The position numbers and the translations under genes were made by a program. Below the pieces are notes generated by a model. The model ran no database searches. It worked only from the letters and a program-made list of their open reading frames with translations, and was not told where the DNA came from. Below, piece by piece: positions 10,741-22,575 of a DNA stretch of 64,000 nt (position 1 is its first letter; each line of letters opens with the position of its first letter). This DNA is from Oscheius sp. JU75 (Eukaryota > Nematoda > Chromadorea > Rhabditida > Rhabditidae): NCBI GenBank assembly GCA_037178855.1, contig JASJZC010000005.1:4836001-4900000 (forward strand). The letters run 5' to 3'.

Positions 10741-11218
10741 TACTTGGTCTGAACAAAAAAGAATCAGAGAGAAAAATCAGTTTCGAATATCCGAAGCAAA
10801 ACTTATGAGACATTTGGAGAGAAATCGATACGAGGAACAACATGTACCTAACATGAATGCTTATAAATTTATTGACCTGGTATTTTACAAGCACACTGGA
10901 AAATTTAGAACAAAATCGAGGAATTTTAAAGGTTTTCCAAAACTAGAGCACTCGGATACGTTGTAAACGCAGTACACTCAACGCGTATTGAGGTCGCGCA
11001 AACAGCGACGGGGAAGGGAAGCTAAGGTTTCTACGTAAAACGCATAGAATGGACCCAAATTGGAAGCTAACAAAGAAGAAACAAATCTAATATGAGCAAG
11101 TATCAACAGGAATTTTTTGAGGATAAGATTGAAACTGTTTTATGTGGAGAAAGGGCAAATTGCAGTGAAACAAGGAATAACTTCATAACATATAACAAAC
11201 AACAACAACAATGCCAGA
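10741..11218. other. Intergenic between RRP1 and SF3B2
   Basis: 478 bp between two same-strand genes. No gene seen. A GC-rich patch around 10980-11035 (AACGCGT, GTCGCGCAA) could belong to the SF3B2 promoter. Confidence 0.4.
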
Positions 11219-12712
11219 TCAATACTTTCTAGCCTTCTTTTTGTCGCCTTTTTTCTGCAAGGAGTTCTTCTTTTTTGTGATTCGCTTGGTGGCTCGTTGA
11301 AGACTTTTCTTCTTGGTCTTTTTCTTCGGAAGACTTTCCTCGCGTTCGTCTCCCTGCTCTGTCATTTCCTTGACAGCTTTTCTATTAGCTTCACGTGCTT
11401 CGTGAGCCTCTCTTTTTCGGTTTCTGGAAACACGACACAATACATTCGAACTGTGCAACTAACTTGAGCTCCTCCTTGTGCTTTACATTCTCCAACTTGA
11501 TCTTCTTTTCAAGTTCCTTCATTCTTTCTCCAGCGGCAAGCACGTCTCTGTATTGAAGCTCTTCCTTGGCTTGTGGAGGCTCAAAATGAAGGGGATCGGC
11601 ACCACCTGCAGCAGCTTCGAACCTAGAAAAGTGTGAGAATCAGAATGTCCATTTACTTTTTGACGGTATCATAGATCTTTTTTCTTCTTACGGATGTCAA
11701 GTGAGGCTGTTTTCCGACATCAAAAAGCATTTTGCCGATGGCTTTGTAGTCGAACTAAAATGGAACATTTCAACACACCCAAAGAGTTTTACCGTAACAG
11801 AAGGCTGGATACCAGTAACATCGCCGTCTTCTTCCATTTCTGCAGCAACTTCTTCGGACTTTTGATGGAGGATTGTCATGAAGGCCTCGTCGATGACCGA
11901 ATTGAAGAGATACTCGCTAAACACTTTCTATTAAGAGATAAATGAATCGTACCTGATTCCTTTGGAAGAAAGAAGGTCGGCGAACGGTTTCAAGCAAATG
12001 GTCGTCTGTTTCTTCGTCAAACCGCCAGCGCAGTCTAGTTCGTCGAGAAAGATTGATGCAAAGTGGAACTTCAATCCATCAGAAAAAGATTTGTCTAAAA
12101 ACAGGCATACTGCTCAAGTTGTGATGACAAGCCTGAAGAGATAGTAGACTCTTGGAAAACCTTCCAAAATGGGGAACGAGCCTCCTTTTTCCATCTAAGC
12201 ACTTTCAAATGAGCGAAAAGGACACGTAACATACGCCTCATCAGCTAAAATGATAATGATTGGAGTTAGGAAAACTCTTACCATCAGAAACTTATCCATT
12301 CGCCAGCGATCGATTTTGTGCCATTCTTTGGAGAGACAAATGAACATGGCCTTGATGTACATAGCCTTCTCTTCTTCACTCTTAAACGTATTCAGTAGAC
12401 CACTAATGCGATCTGCCAATTCTTCCTGGAAAACTCTTTTTAGAATTCGACCGAAACAATCACCTGGAGCACCATCTTGTCTTGCATCCACATGACGTAG
12501 TGAAGTCCCTTTGCTAGACGAAGCATATCAGCATCTTTGAATGCTAAAATTGGATCATCCCTAAACGAAAAAAGATGAAACATACGGTTAGTGCGTGATT
12601 GCTCTTGAATCCATTCCTTCAGTGATTCTAAGGCTCTTTTACGAGTGATGGGCTCTCCTGACGACAAACGCTGCGCGAAAACAACTTCCACGCCAGTTAA
12701 ATTACCGTTCAT
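11219..12712 (-). CDS. RRP1: Ribosomal RNA processing protein 1 (Nop52 family)
   Basis: Nucleolar factor for large-subunit rRNA maturation. The start at 12712 (MNGNLTGVEVVFAQRLSSG) follows TTTTTCAG directly. The Nop52 domain is clear: FAQRLSSGEPITRKRALESL, LAKGLHYVMWMQDKMVLQ, EELADRISGLLNTF and KEWHKIDRWRMDKFLML. The C-terminal exons encode HFEPPQAKEELQYRDVLAAG, a Lys/Glu coiled region, and end in a very basic tail (...KKGDKKKARKY) typical of nucleolar targeting. Introns between about 12235 and 11640 were not all resolved. It is head-to-head with DCAF13, another ribosome-assembly gene, with 216 bp between starts. Confidence 0.85.
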
Positions 12713-12928
12713 CTGAAAAATATAAATCGAGTACCCTGACGGAAAAAGGCTGGCAAAGGGAAGAAATAGCAAATCGAGATGTTTGGGTAAAATACGCAAA
12801 AGTGCGTAAATTTTTGATAACTACAGTATGAAAAAACTAGACTTTAGACGTTTTTGAGCTTGTGCGCCGCGACACTGCATTTATTTTTTTACGTTCTAAA
12901 AACGTTTTCAACACAAATTTTTCAGGTG
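12713..12928. promoter_or_regulatory. Shared promoter of RRP1 and DCAF13
   Basis: 216 bp between the divergent ATGs of two ribosome-biogenesis genes, so both promoters must overlap here. A GC-rich GTGCGCCGCGACACTGC patch lies inside an otherwise AT-rich spacer. Co-expression is inferred from the layout. Confidence 0.55.
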
Positions 12929-14621
12929 ATGAAGGTCAAATGCATTTCTCGCAATCCAGACGACTATCAGAGGGAAACTACACGTGATATTCCTAAATGT
13001 AAGCTACCAGTTTACGTGTTTATTTTTAAACTTAGTGGTACGAAACTGGAATGCTCCAGAAGATCCGTTCCGAGCACAAGTTGAATACACACGAGCTTTG
13101 AATGCAACCAAACTCGAACGCGTCTTTGCAAAACCCTTTATTGCTTCGCTCGATGGACATATGGAACAGGTCAGAATTATTGCAAAACACCCAGGTAAAG
13201 CAATACGTTATTCGTCATTTAGTACTTTTTCAGGTAGACCTTCGACCGTTTTCACAGGTGCAGATGATGGTCAGGTGAAAATATGGGCCCTCGCCAATAG
13301 ATCTTGTCTTGCCACCATCCAGGCTCATCACGGCCCTATAAACGGTACTGCAAACATGTTTTTAATACGTTTTTGTAGGTATTTCGGTTGATGTTGCTGC
13401 CGGCGACGGCTTTGTCACAGTTGGACATGATAATCAGCTGAAATATTGGAGGCTTCCACATCCGATTGAAGGCGACTTATCTGAACCAGCATATTCGAAA
13501 GCCCTCAACGGTATTTCCAAGTTTTCTTCGTTCAAAAAGGCCTTTCAGGCGTGTGTCATGCCGTTACTCATATTGCTAAATCATCGGACTTTGCAACCTG
13601 TGGTGACGATGTTTCGGTGTGGAAGCCCAACAGGTACGGCCTTGTTTATGTTGTACACCTACTTGATCCAGAGACTCTCCCGTCCGTATCTACAACCTCG
13701 GTCCTAATACCATTCACTGTCTCCGGGCAAACCCCATTGAAGAAGCTGTGATGATCGGGGCAATGAGCGATCGATCAATTTTTGTTTTGGACACTAGACA
13801 GAAGACGCCAGTGAAGAAGGTGACTATGAAGCTGCGACCGAATTCACTCAGCTGGAATCCAATCGAAGCCTTCACTTTCGTTGTGGCCAATGACGACTAT
13901 AAGTATGTTTCCCGAAATTCTGTTTATCTAAATTTTACAGTATTTACACATTCGATATGAGGTATCTGGCACATCCTAAGTTCCTTCATCAAGGCCATAC
14001 TGCTGCTGTTATGGACGTCGACTACTCTCCAACAGGACAAGAATTTGTTTCGGGCTCTTTTGACAGAACGATCAGGATTTTCAATGCCACAGAGAGTAGA
14101 AGCAGGTTCAACTGTTACAATCTTCAGTCAATAATGTAATTGCAGAGAAATCTATCACACGAAGAGAATGAACAAAGTTATGTCTGTAATGTGGTCGATG
14201 GACAACAAGTTCGTTCTTTCTGGAAGTAACGAGATGAATGTACGAGTCTGGAAAGCAAAGGCTGCTGAAAAAATGGGGCCGGTCAGTAGTGACAGGATTT
14301 CTTTTCCAATTGTTTTTAGCTCGCACCACGTGAGAAAGCAGCATTCGAATACAGTGAGAAACTGCGCGAACAGTTCAAGGAACATCCAGAGGTTCGAAGA
14401 ATCGCCAGACACAGACAAGTTCCAAGCAGCGTTCTCAGGTTCGAAAGTTTGAAGCCTATTTATATTCTATCTATTCTAGTGCCACCCGAGAACACACTAC
14501 GATTCGAAATGCACGTTCCCGGAAAGAGTTCAATCGTCGACGCGCCGAAGCAATCAAAGATGAAGATGTGGATTTCGTTCCCGAGGTCAAAAAGGTCATG
14601 GTTACTGCTCTCGAACAGTAG
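12929..14621 (+). CDS. DCAF13: DCAF13 / Sof1 WD40 protein
   Basis: WD40 protein of the small-subunit processome, needed for 18S rRNA processing; in animals it is also a CUL4 adaptor. It starts MKVKCISRNPDDYQRET, as in orthologues. Signature blocks include RALNATKLERVFAKPF, ASLDGHMEQVRIIAKHPG, TGADDGQVKIWAL, DVDYSPTGQEFVSGSFD and SGSNEMNVRVWKAKA, followed by the Sof1 C-terminal region with the R-H-R basic cluster. At least eight short introns interrupt it. The ATG comes after TTTTTCAGGTG. The stop at 14621 lies 132 bp from the convergent HSP70 stop. Confidence 0.92.
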
Positions 14622-14753
14622 AAATTGTTTGTTTACTTCTCACTGTTACTGTTTTCCGTCAGTTGTTATATTGTTATTTCTCAGCATAAACGTACTTTTT
14701 AAAATACAAGGTTTATTGTTTGCGACTGGATCCATACAACAAAAAAATCAAAT

Positions 14754-17141
14754 TTAGTCGACCTCTTCGATAGTCGGACCTTGTCCTGCAGCTCCTCCAG
14801 GAGTTGGTCCACCAGGCTGACCACCGGCTGCTTGGTACAGACGAGTAATGATTGGATTGCACACTCCTTCGAGTTCTTTTTGCTAAAATAGGTTTACTTC
14901 TTTTGTCACAGAATGGCACAACAAACCTGGTGGGCAAATTCGTCCTTTTCGGCAGTCTGATTACTCTCGAGCCAGTGAAGTATCTACAAGAGAGCCTCAC
15001 GTACAAAGCAATAGGACCAAACCTCGTTACACTTTTCTTCAATTTTCTTTTTGTCCTCGTCTGACAGCTTCTCCTTCAGCTTCTCATCTTCAATGGTCTG
15101 TTTCATGTTGAAAGCATAGCTCTCGAGGCTGTTCTTAGCTTGAATCTTCTCTTTCGCAGCTTCATCATCAGCCTTATATCGTTCCGCATCATTGACCATT
15201 TTTTCAATCTCCTCTTTGGACAGACGTCCTTTGTCATTGGTGATGGTGATCTTGTTCGACTTTCCAGTCGATTTGTCCGCAGCATGTACATTGAGAATAC
15301 CTGAGCAGACCCTTTCTTCGTCTGCCCTCTCTCTTACCATTGGCATCAATGTCGAACGTGACCTCGATTTGTGGAACTCCACGAGGAGCAGGAGGAATGC
15401 CGGACAACTCGAACTTGCCGAGCAAATTGTTGTCTTTCGTCATGGCTCTTTCTCCCTCGTAAACCTGGATCAGAACACCTGGCTGGTTGTCCGAATAGGT
15501 GGTGAATGTCTGCGACGTCTTTGTGGGAATGGTGGTGTTTCTCTGAACAGAAAGTATTACTAAAGAGTGTGGAAACCTTTATGAGAGCGGTCATAACACC
15601 GCCAGCAGTCTCTATTCCAAGAGACAGCGGAGCAACATCGAGAAGCAAAAGATCTTGGACTGCCTCACTCTTGTCACCAGACAGAATTGCTGCTTGAACA
15701 GCAGCTCCTGGAAAGTCATTGATCCAGACACGCTTGTCTCATCACTCACCATAAGCAACAGCTTCATCCGGATTGATGGATTTATTCAGTTCCTTTCCAC
15801 TGAAGAGATCGGACAACAGCTTTTGGACCTTTGGAATACGGGTGGAGCCTCCGACCAGAACAATATCGTCCACCTGACTCTTGTCGAATTTTGCGTCTCT
15901 AAAGCACCCTTAATAGTCAAGAGAAGTACATACCGAAGAGCCTTCTCTACCGGATCCATGGTGTTTCTGAACAGATCAGCACAGAGTTCTTCGAAGCGAG
16001 CACGAGTGATGTTGGTATAGAAGTCTATTCCTTCGAAGAGAGAGTCGATCTCAATGGAAGCCTGAGAGGACGAGGAAAGAGTTCTCTTGGCTCGTTCACA
16101 GGCAGTTCGAAGACGACGAAGAGCTCTTGGGTTGCTGGCCAGATCTTTCTTGTGCTTGCGTTTGAACTCTGCCACAAAATGGTTGACCATGCGATTGTCG
16201 AAGTCTTCTCCTCCAAGATGTGTGTCGCCAGCCTACATTCAAAATTCTTTAACTATACTGTGAATATACCGTCGACTTGACTTCAAAAATTCCGTCCTCA
16301 ATCGTTAGAATTGAGACATCGAAAGTTCCTCCTCCCAGATCAAAGATCAGAACATGGCGTTCCCCATGTCCTTTCTTGTCAAGTCCGTAGGCAATAGCAG
16401 CAGCAGTCGGCTCGTTGATGATACGAAGAACATTGAGTCCAGCAATGGCTCCGGCGTCTTTGGTTGCCTGACGCTGAGAGTCGTTGAAATAAGCTGGTAC
16501 GGTGACAACGGCGTCCTTGACCGTCTGACCGAGGAACTGTTCAGCTGTTTCCTTCATTTTGACCAGAACCATAGAAGAAATCTCTTCCGGAGTAAAAGTC
16601 TTGCTCTCTCCTTTGTATTCGACTTGAAGTTTGGGTTTCGATCCATCGTTGAGGACCTTCAACTGCTAGTTGAAAACTAACGATTCACTCACCTTGAAGG
16701 GCCAGTGTTTCATATCGGATTGAACTCCCGGATCATCAAACTTACGGCCGATCAGACGCTTCGCATCTGAAAGTTGTCATTTCTCAGTACTCGGCTGACT
16801 CACCGAAAACAGTATTGTGGGGGTTGAGAGCCACCTGGTTCTTGGCTGCATCGCCTGAAATTATACTTGGGTAACTCATTTCGAACCAAGAAAATCCCGC
16901 TCGAAACTGCTTGAGACGAAATTTTAACTCGAAGTTCAAGCTCACCTATAAGCCTCTCGGTGTCGGTGAAGGCTACGTAAGAAGGAGTAGTTCTGTTTCC
17001 TGAATACACATTTTCCTGAGATTCCCCTTTTAGAAACAGACCTTGGTCATTTGCAATGATTTCAACTTTTCCGTGCTGAAAGACCCCCACACAGGAGTAG
17101 GTTGTACCGAGGTCGATTCCAACAGCATTCGCCTTGGCCAT
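14754..17141 (-). CDS. hsp-1: Cytosolic heat shock protein 70 (HSC70 type)
   Basis: ATP-dependent chaperone of the cytosol and nucleus. It starts [20 protein letters not shown] (17141) and ends GPTIEEVD (14754); the EEVD tail marks the cytosolic class that binds TPR co-chaperones. Other blocks are [68 protein letters not shown] and VTFDIDANG. About ten short introns cut the gene, unlike the intronless strictly heat-induced copies of many animals, so a constitutive HSC70 is likely. A heat-shock element about 130-170 bp upstream indicates added heat inducibility. The promoter is shared with RPC4. Confidence 0.95.
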
Positions 17142-17709
17142 TTTCAACTGAAAACTTCGTTCATTATCGGGAAATAGCGAGAAAGAAAGGAAAAAACGGT
17201 GGTCTCTTGCTGCGCCGACAGAATAGAATCATGCCAGTTGGCTAGGAAAACAACAACAGCGGGGCCTAGAACCTTCTGCGGGCTCGGAAGCTTCGCGAAG
17301 CGAGGCCGAAAGTATAAACAAGATCTTTCAAAATATGTTTTCGGGTTCTTTCTAGTCACAACTCTTGTGCACTGATAGTTCAGATGATCAAATTGATGGT
17401 AGCACGAAGACTGCTTGTCATGCTGAACAGTTTGTAATTGGCAATCATGTGTTTCAGTTTGAGCTCAGATCGGTTATTCATGGACATTCGGTCACTTCGT
17501 CTGTGCTTTTTCAGTCTTGCAGTCGGCAATTTGGTGACAACTTTTTTGGACTACCGCACTTTTCTTCGTTTCCTTGTTTGCGGGTTCCTGACACGAAGAC
17601 CTTACTGGCGGGAATAAGCGTGCCCTATTTTCAAAACTCATCTTCATTTTTCTTTTTTTGCTTGCAGCTATTCTTTTTTGAGCAATCTATTTATTTTTTC
17701 AGACAGGGA
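17142..17709. promoter_or_regulatory. Divergent promoter region of HSP70 and RPC4
   Basis: 568 bp between two divergent starts. It holds the heat-shock elements and a TATAAA at 17313-17318 that reads toward RPC4. No coding exon recognised. Confidence 0.5.
17269..17299. promoter_or_regulatory. Heat-shock elements between HSP70 and RPC4
   Basis: At 17287-17299 the sequence GAAgcTTCgcGAA is a perfect three-unit heat-shock factor site (alternating GAA/TTC every 5 bp). A second two-unit site, GAAccTTC, lies at 17269-17276. The perfect site is 146 bp upstream of the HSP70 ATG and 411 bp upstream of RPC4. HSF binding is inferred from the consensus. Confidence 0.75.
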
Positions 17710-19305
17710 ATGTCCGGTAGAGGAAGGGGTAATACAACCAGCAAAAGAGGAGGACCTAACCTTGCTCTCGCCGGCAAACGAGAGGATGGAGTTACAAAGA
17801 CTTCAGCGGCGAGAGGGTAGAAAATTAAGCCACTCCGATTAACTTTGGATTTTTCAGTAAAACACCACGTGGCGCCGGTCGAGGAGGAAGAGGCGGTAAT
17901 CGAGGAGGACGCGGTGGAAAGTTCGTTAAACCAGATCTCATCACTTCCGAGGGAATTTTCTCTGAAGGTCTTCACGCAGAAGCAGCTAACAAGAAGGATA
18001 AAAGAGACGTTGACCATATTAGTTAGTTTCTCCGCTTATTATTTATTTACGGCATTATTTTTAGCGTTCGCCAGAGATTCTCGCAATGGGACTGAAAAAC
18101 GTGAACTAAATGAGTCCAATGAGCGAATGGAAGTGGATCATGAAACAAAGCCTTCGGGATATGAGGAGGAATGGCGAAGTGATACGGAGGAAGATCTCCA
18201 GGCACTGCAAGAAATTACTGGCGGTGCCGGTTTCATTTCTGATTACAAGCGGGGTGACCGCCTTCCAATTGTTTTACCAGCCAAGGATGAAGCTCAATAT
18301 CGCGAGGTTGTTTGAGATCGTTGTGTATCAGTACTAGTTTTTCAGCTTATTACAAAATCGAACAAAAATAGGCTGAATGGACACGATTTGGAGGAGAAAT
18401 ATTCCATGTCTGTGACTGTTATTCCTTTTATGCAGTCTTTTTAGCGATCAGGAACGATATCCAACAAAATATTTGAGCAGAAAAGCTGGGAAAATCTTAA
18501 CAAAGGCCTTTGGAGGTGACGTTTGTGTTTCTCGGCTCGAAATCATTCTTTTCTAGACGGTCGCAGCGACTCTCTTTTATTCCTTCAATTACCAACTGTT
18601 GTCAATAGTCTAACGTCTAATGTCACGGATTCAACTGTCAAGCTAGAGCCGAACATAGAAGCTCAACCTCCCGTTGATCCTTCTTCCGGAAACTCTCGAT
18701 CCAACTTACCAAAAGGGAAGAAAATTGGAAAGCTTCAAGTAGGCTTCGTTCTCACTTTTACTTGTATCCTCTTTTTAGATCACTAAAAGAGGAAGAGTAA
18801 TGTTGAAAATCGGAGAGACTGCTTTAGACGTTACTTTGGCCGCACCCACAGATTTACGCGAGATAAGTCTGGCTTTTTATAGTTCAATTCTGTTTTTCAG
18901 AATGCGATTCTATTAGAAACAAAAGTGGACCCTTCTACGGTAACTCACAGCATGTTCGGACCGACAGACACGGGCAGCAACGCTGTCTATCACGTTGGCA
19001 AAATCGAGCATCGCCTCATCGCCTCGGCCGATTGGAGTAATTTGAGAACCAAGCAAAATACTGTATGTTTTCTTTTTAAGCAATGGTTCTTCAAACAACC
19101 ATTTTATCGTTTGAAAATTTTCATGTCAAGCCACGAACAACAAAGATGTTGGTTGTACTTATACTCATACTATCTCTTATAGTCCAGCGCCCCTGTTCCG
19201 ATTTCTCCCGCCAAGCCAAACGTTTTTCTTCTCCAGGAGTTCCGAGATTTGGTTCTCGAGTCGTCCAATTGGTCAGAAGAAGCCGAAAAGTGGGCTAATC
19301 CATAG
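17710..19305 (+). CDS. POLR3D: RNA polymerase III subunit RPC4 (POLR3D)
   Basis: Subunit of Pol III (with RPC5 forms the TFIIF-like module). It starts MSGRGRGNTTSKRGG after TTTTTTCAGACAGGGA. The N-terminus has an Arg/Gly-rich block (GRGGRGGNRGGRGGKFVKP), as in RPC4 of other animals. The C-terminal RPC4 domain is recognised from LFLQLPTVVNS, GKIGKLQ-like GKKIGKLQ, ITKRGRVMLKIGETALDVTL and YHVGKIEHRLIASADW. An extra ~40-residue tail follows (...FRDLVLESSNWSEEAEKWANP), encoded by a separate last exon, which I do not recall from other RPC4 proteins. Introns are short. Confidence 0.85.
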
Positions 19306-22300
19306 CCATTTTCTCTTTTTATTGTTATGTCTCTCGTTGTTATTGTTACTTTCGTTATCATCCCTCCTACGGGTCATTTTCCAAGTAAATCATAAAATAT
19401 AAACACTCCGGTATTCAAGCCAGCTGTTGCCGTTTTTAGTTTCTCGTCAGCGCACGCCAGTTCACCCTTATCGCCCGTGGTCACTAATTGAACGCAAATT
19501 TCAGCTATTCTCCTCATTTCAGTCTCATCTCTCAGGAGGTCGTCTTACCACGTCTCTTTCACACTTTGAAACGTCTGAGAATTAGAGGAATCAAAGAGAA
19601 GTAAAGCGAATGCATTAAATATTGGCCAGAAGGGCTTCTGTTGTCCTTTTGTCCATCTTAATCGGAGTACAACCAGTCTGTTTTGGGGCGTATCCGCCCT
19701 TTTCTCACCTCTTAGAGCCTCATTCTGTCATTTTACTGTTCTGTTCTATGATTCTCCTCGCACACAGCTGTCCTTCTGCTCTGCATACTCCTCCCATGTC
19801 TCTTTGACAATTGTTCGCCTCCATTCCTAGTTCCTCACGCATTTTTTTTTATTACTCTTGACTGTCTCTTATCCTTACGAATCGAGTCGAAAGACGCAAC
19901 ACGGAAGAGAACAGCTGTCCCTCATAAAAGTGCAGTTTCAAGAGATTCTCGTTGCAATCCGAGAACACTTTGTCTTTTGAAGAACTCTTTCCTTTAGACA
20001 GATTTCGTAGAGTTGTTTTTGGGGCGAGAACACAAGACGTCCGACAGGAAGTTGATTAGGCGACGCTCTGACTAGAAAATCATCTTTGGCTTCTCTTCTT
20101 CATTTATCCCTTTTGATTGTGATAGCTCCCCGTGAGTTGACGGCCCATCAATCGCGAGCTTTACATGAGCAGAGGGTCCAACAACCGTTTTGCTCTCAAA
20201 GAGCATCCTGGAGGATTAATCGGACGCAATATTTGCTTCGGGTTGGGACTACACTTCTGGATACGCGTAGCCGAGGCTTCGCCGTCTTTGGTCCTGTTGT
20301 TTCCCAGCTCTTTGACCATTCGATCGAGACTCTTGGCAGTATTTGCCGACTCGTGCAACCTGTCGTTTGTTTTCTCCGTATAGTTTCGAGTATCTCTGTC
20401 TTATTCTTTTTCCCATATTAAAGGAGCAAGTATCAACAGTTTAAAAGGAGCCCGAGGCGAGTCGGCTTGGATTACGGATGACATTTGTGCGTTTCGGAGT
20501 AGTCTTATCCGCTGCCAAAGATGGAAGATGGCGTCATAGAAATCGGGTGTTTACTGAGGAATCGAAGAGTAGATCTTTTTGTTCACAACCAGTAGCTAAT
20601 GATGCGGGCAGCAATTTGAATTCTGTTTATTTTCAACTGGCTCTCTATCAACATTCCAAAATAAGCTCTTTCTGTCCGGTCGACTCATTAAAACAAATTG
20701 GAGGAGGGTGGATGAACAGTTCACCAACTCTCCTTCTGCTCCAATAGACTTGCTCTCTTATTCAACCCAGATCTGCAATTGCTGCCTCAATTATGGAAAA
20801 CCCTTGCTCTCCGTTTAGTTCGTTCTGATCCTTCTGACGTAGCAGACACAGAACAAACTGACAAGGTGTCAAGTTATGCTAACGGACAAACAGAAAAAGT
20901 AATTCAAGACACCTGTCCGATCCCCGTTTTGATCTCCTTATCCTCCTGAATTGGAAAGGGAAACCTCGTGTCACTCGTCTGTTCTTTCTTTGTGACAACC
21001 TTGTTTTCTTTCTTCTTCTTTCGAGTGAAACATTTACTCCTTGAATCCATTGAAAGTAAAATGGCGTTAAGATGCCGAAAACGCTAAAATTAATGGCGTT
21101 TCGGCAGATGGCGACCATTCTTCTTAGCTGACGGCGTTGTAGCACAGCAACAAGATTCAAGACATGCCAGGCCCTCGTCATCTGAAAGATTCATAGTTTT
21201 CACTTGGGCCCACTCCCTCTATTTTTTCTCCTCTCAAAGTCATGTTTCCGTAAGCAGAACAACGCCTCCAACTGTCTCAATCAGTCCGACCATTCTCTCT
21301 TTTCGGAAAACAATGGGAATACGGTAGCCTTGTGTTCGGAGACTGTCTCCCACAGAATGAAGTGAGCTATAATTGGTTTCTCTGAATCTCAACCACCTTA
21401 TCGGGACCGTATGTACTCTTGAGAATACCGACAGAATCTGTTGCGTTCCAGTTACGATACATATTTGAATGACTGTCCCTAATCTCCGTCTCTCATTTAC
21501 GCACGGAGCTTGTCGGTCAACTACTACTGCAAAAGAGCGAGAATTACGTCATTCTCTTTAGAACTGCTCCATTCTGACCGGGTTCCTATTTTTAGTCCCC
21601 TTCAAATAACAGCTAATAATCCGCCCTCTTTCCACGTTCCGGTCAATATCAATCTGATTTCTAACACGTCCCTCTCTCATTGTGTTTGCATTGAACATAC
21701 TTCAAGGAAGCAGTGTTCTTCCTTTCATACATTGTTCCTGCGGGCCATCTGTCACTCATCCTCAGTCTCTTCCCGACCAACTTTTCTCATCTTTCGTGCT
21801 CAATTAACAACTGATATCACTCGGAAATTGATCACCACTATTAGGTCCTCTATCTGAACCACCTTCTTTATTCTCTAATCAGCTTCCGTCGTATTTTAAC
21901 GAAATGAACGTCGGATATAATGTTCAATCCGATTAACTGCTTCAGAGTTTTCGACACTTCTGACTCCCTTGTGTTTGTAGCTAATGGTTATTGCTGTTGC
22001 CGGGTTCCCTGACGCTAGTAGTTGCATGAGATGTTCCTTAAATTGTACCGTATTCTATGAATTGCGCTCTCGTTCTTCGAATTTAGTCTGTCAGGATGCG
22101 AACTTTTGAGACGGCAATTAGAATCCAAAAAGGGCGTCACAGATCTTCTTACGCGGAACTTTTCCTCATAAGAGTTCACAATTATCAGTTGAATAGGATT
22201 AGATGCCTTCGTTAGTACTTTGTCTATCTCCCGAGCCGTCATTTGCAGACTGCGTCAGGCCTTTTAGGCCTAGGATAAAGCAGATCTAATGAGAATGAGT

Positions 22301-22575
22301 CGCAGCCGTGTCTTCCTCCCAGAAGGACACATACCATTAGCATTTGATCTACTCTTTCTGGTTCCCCCAACCCATAACATCCTTGAGCGATCCGCCTTCT
22401 GGAGCTGGTTTCTTTTCTCTCTCCCTCTCTGTGCACACGTCTAAATCTGTCGGCTATTTGCCTATTCGGTAGTACTTCCGTTTTAGCGAGAAGAGGGGGT
22501 GTAATGAGCCCTCTTCTAATCTTTCTCCTTTTGTTGGACAACTCTCACTTCTTCCTCAAAACATCCTTTTCAGTC
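19306..22575. other. Large gene-poor interval
   Basis: 3.27 kb with no recognisable exon on either strand, unusually long for this gene-dense window. Open frames are short and lack protein character. A weak minus-strand frame at 20358-20161 (SLDRMVKELGNNRTKDG) is charged but has no start or splice support. It could hold regulatory DNA for the GPCR gene, a non-coding RNA or unrecognised exons. Confidence 0.45.
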
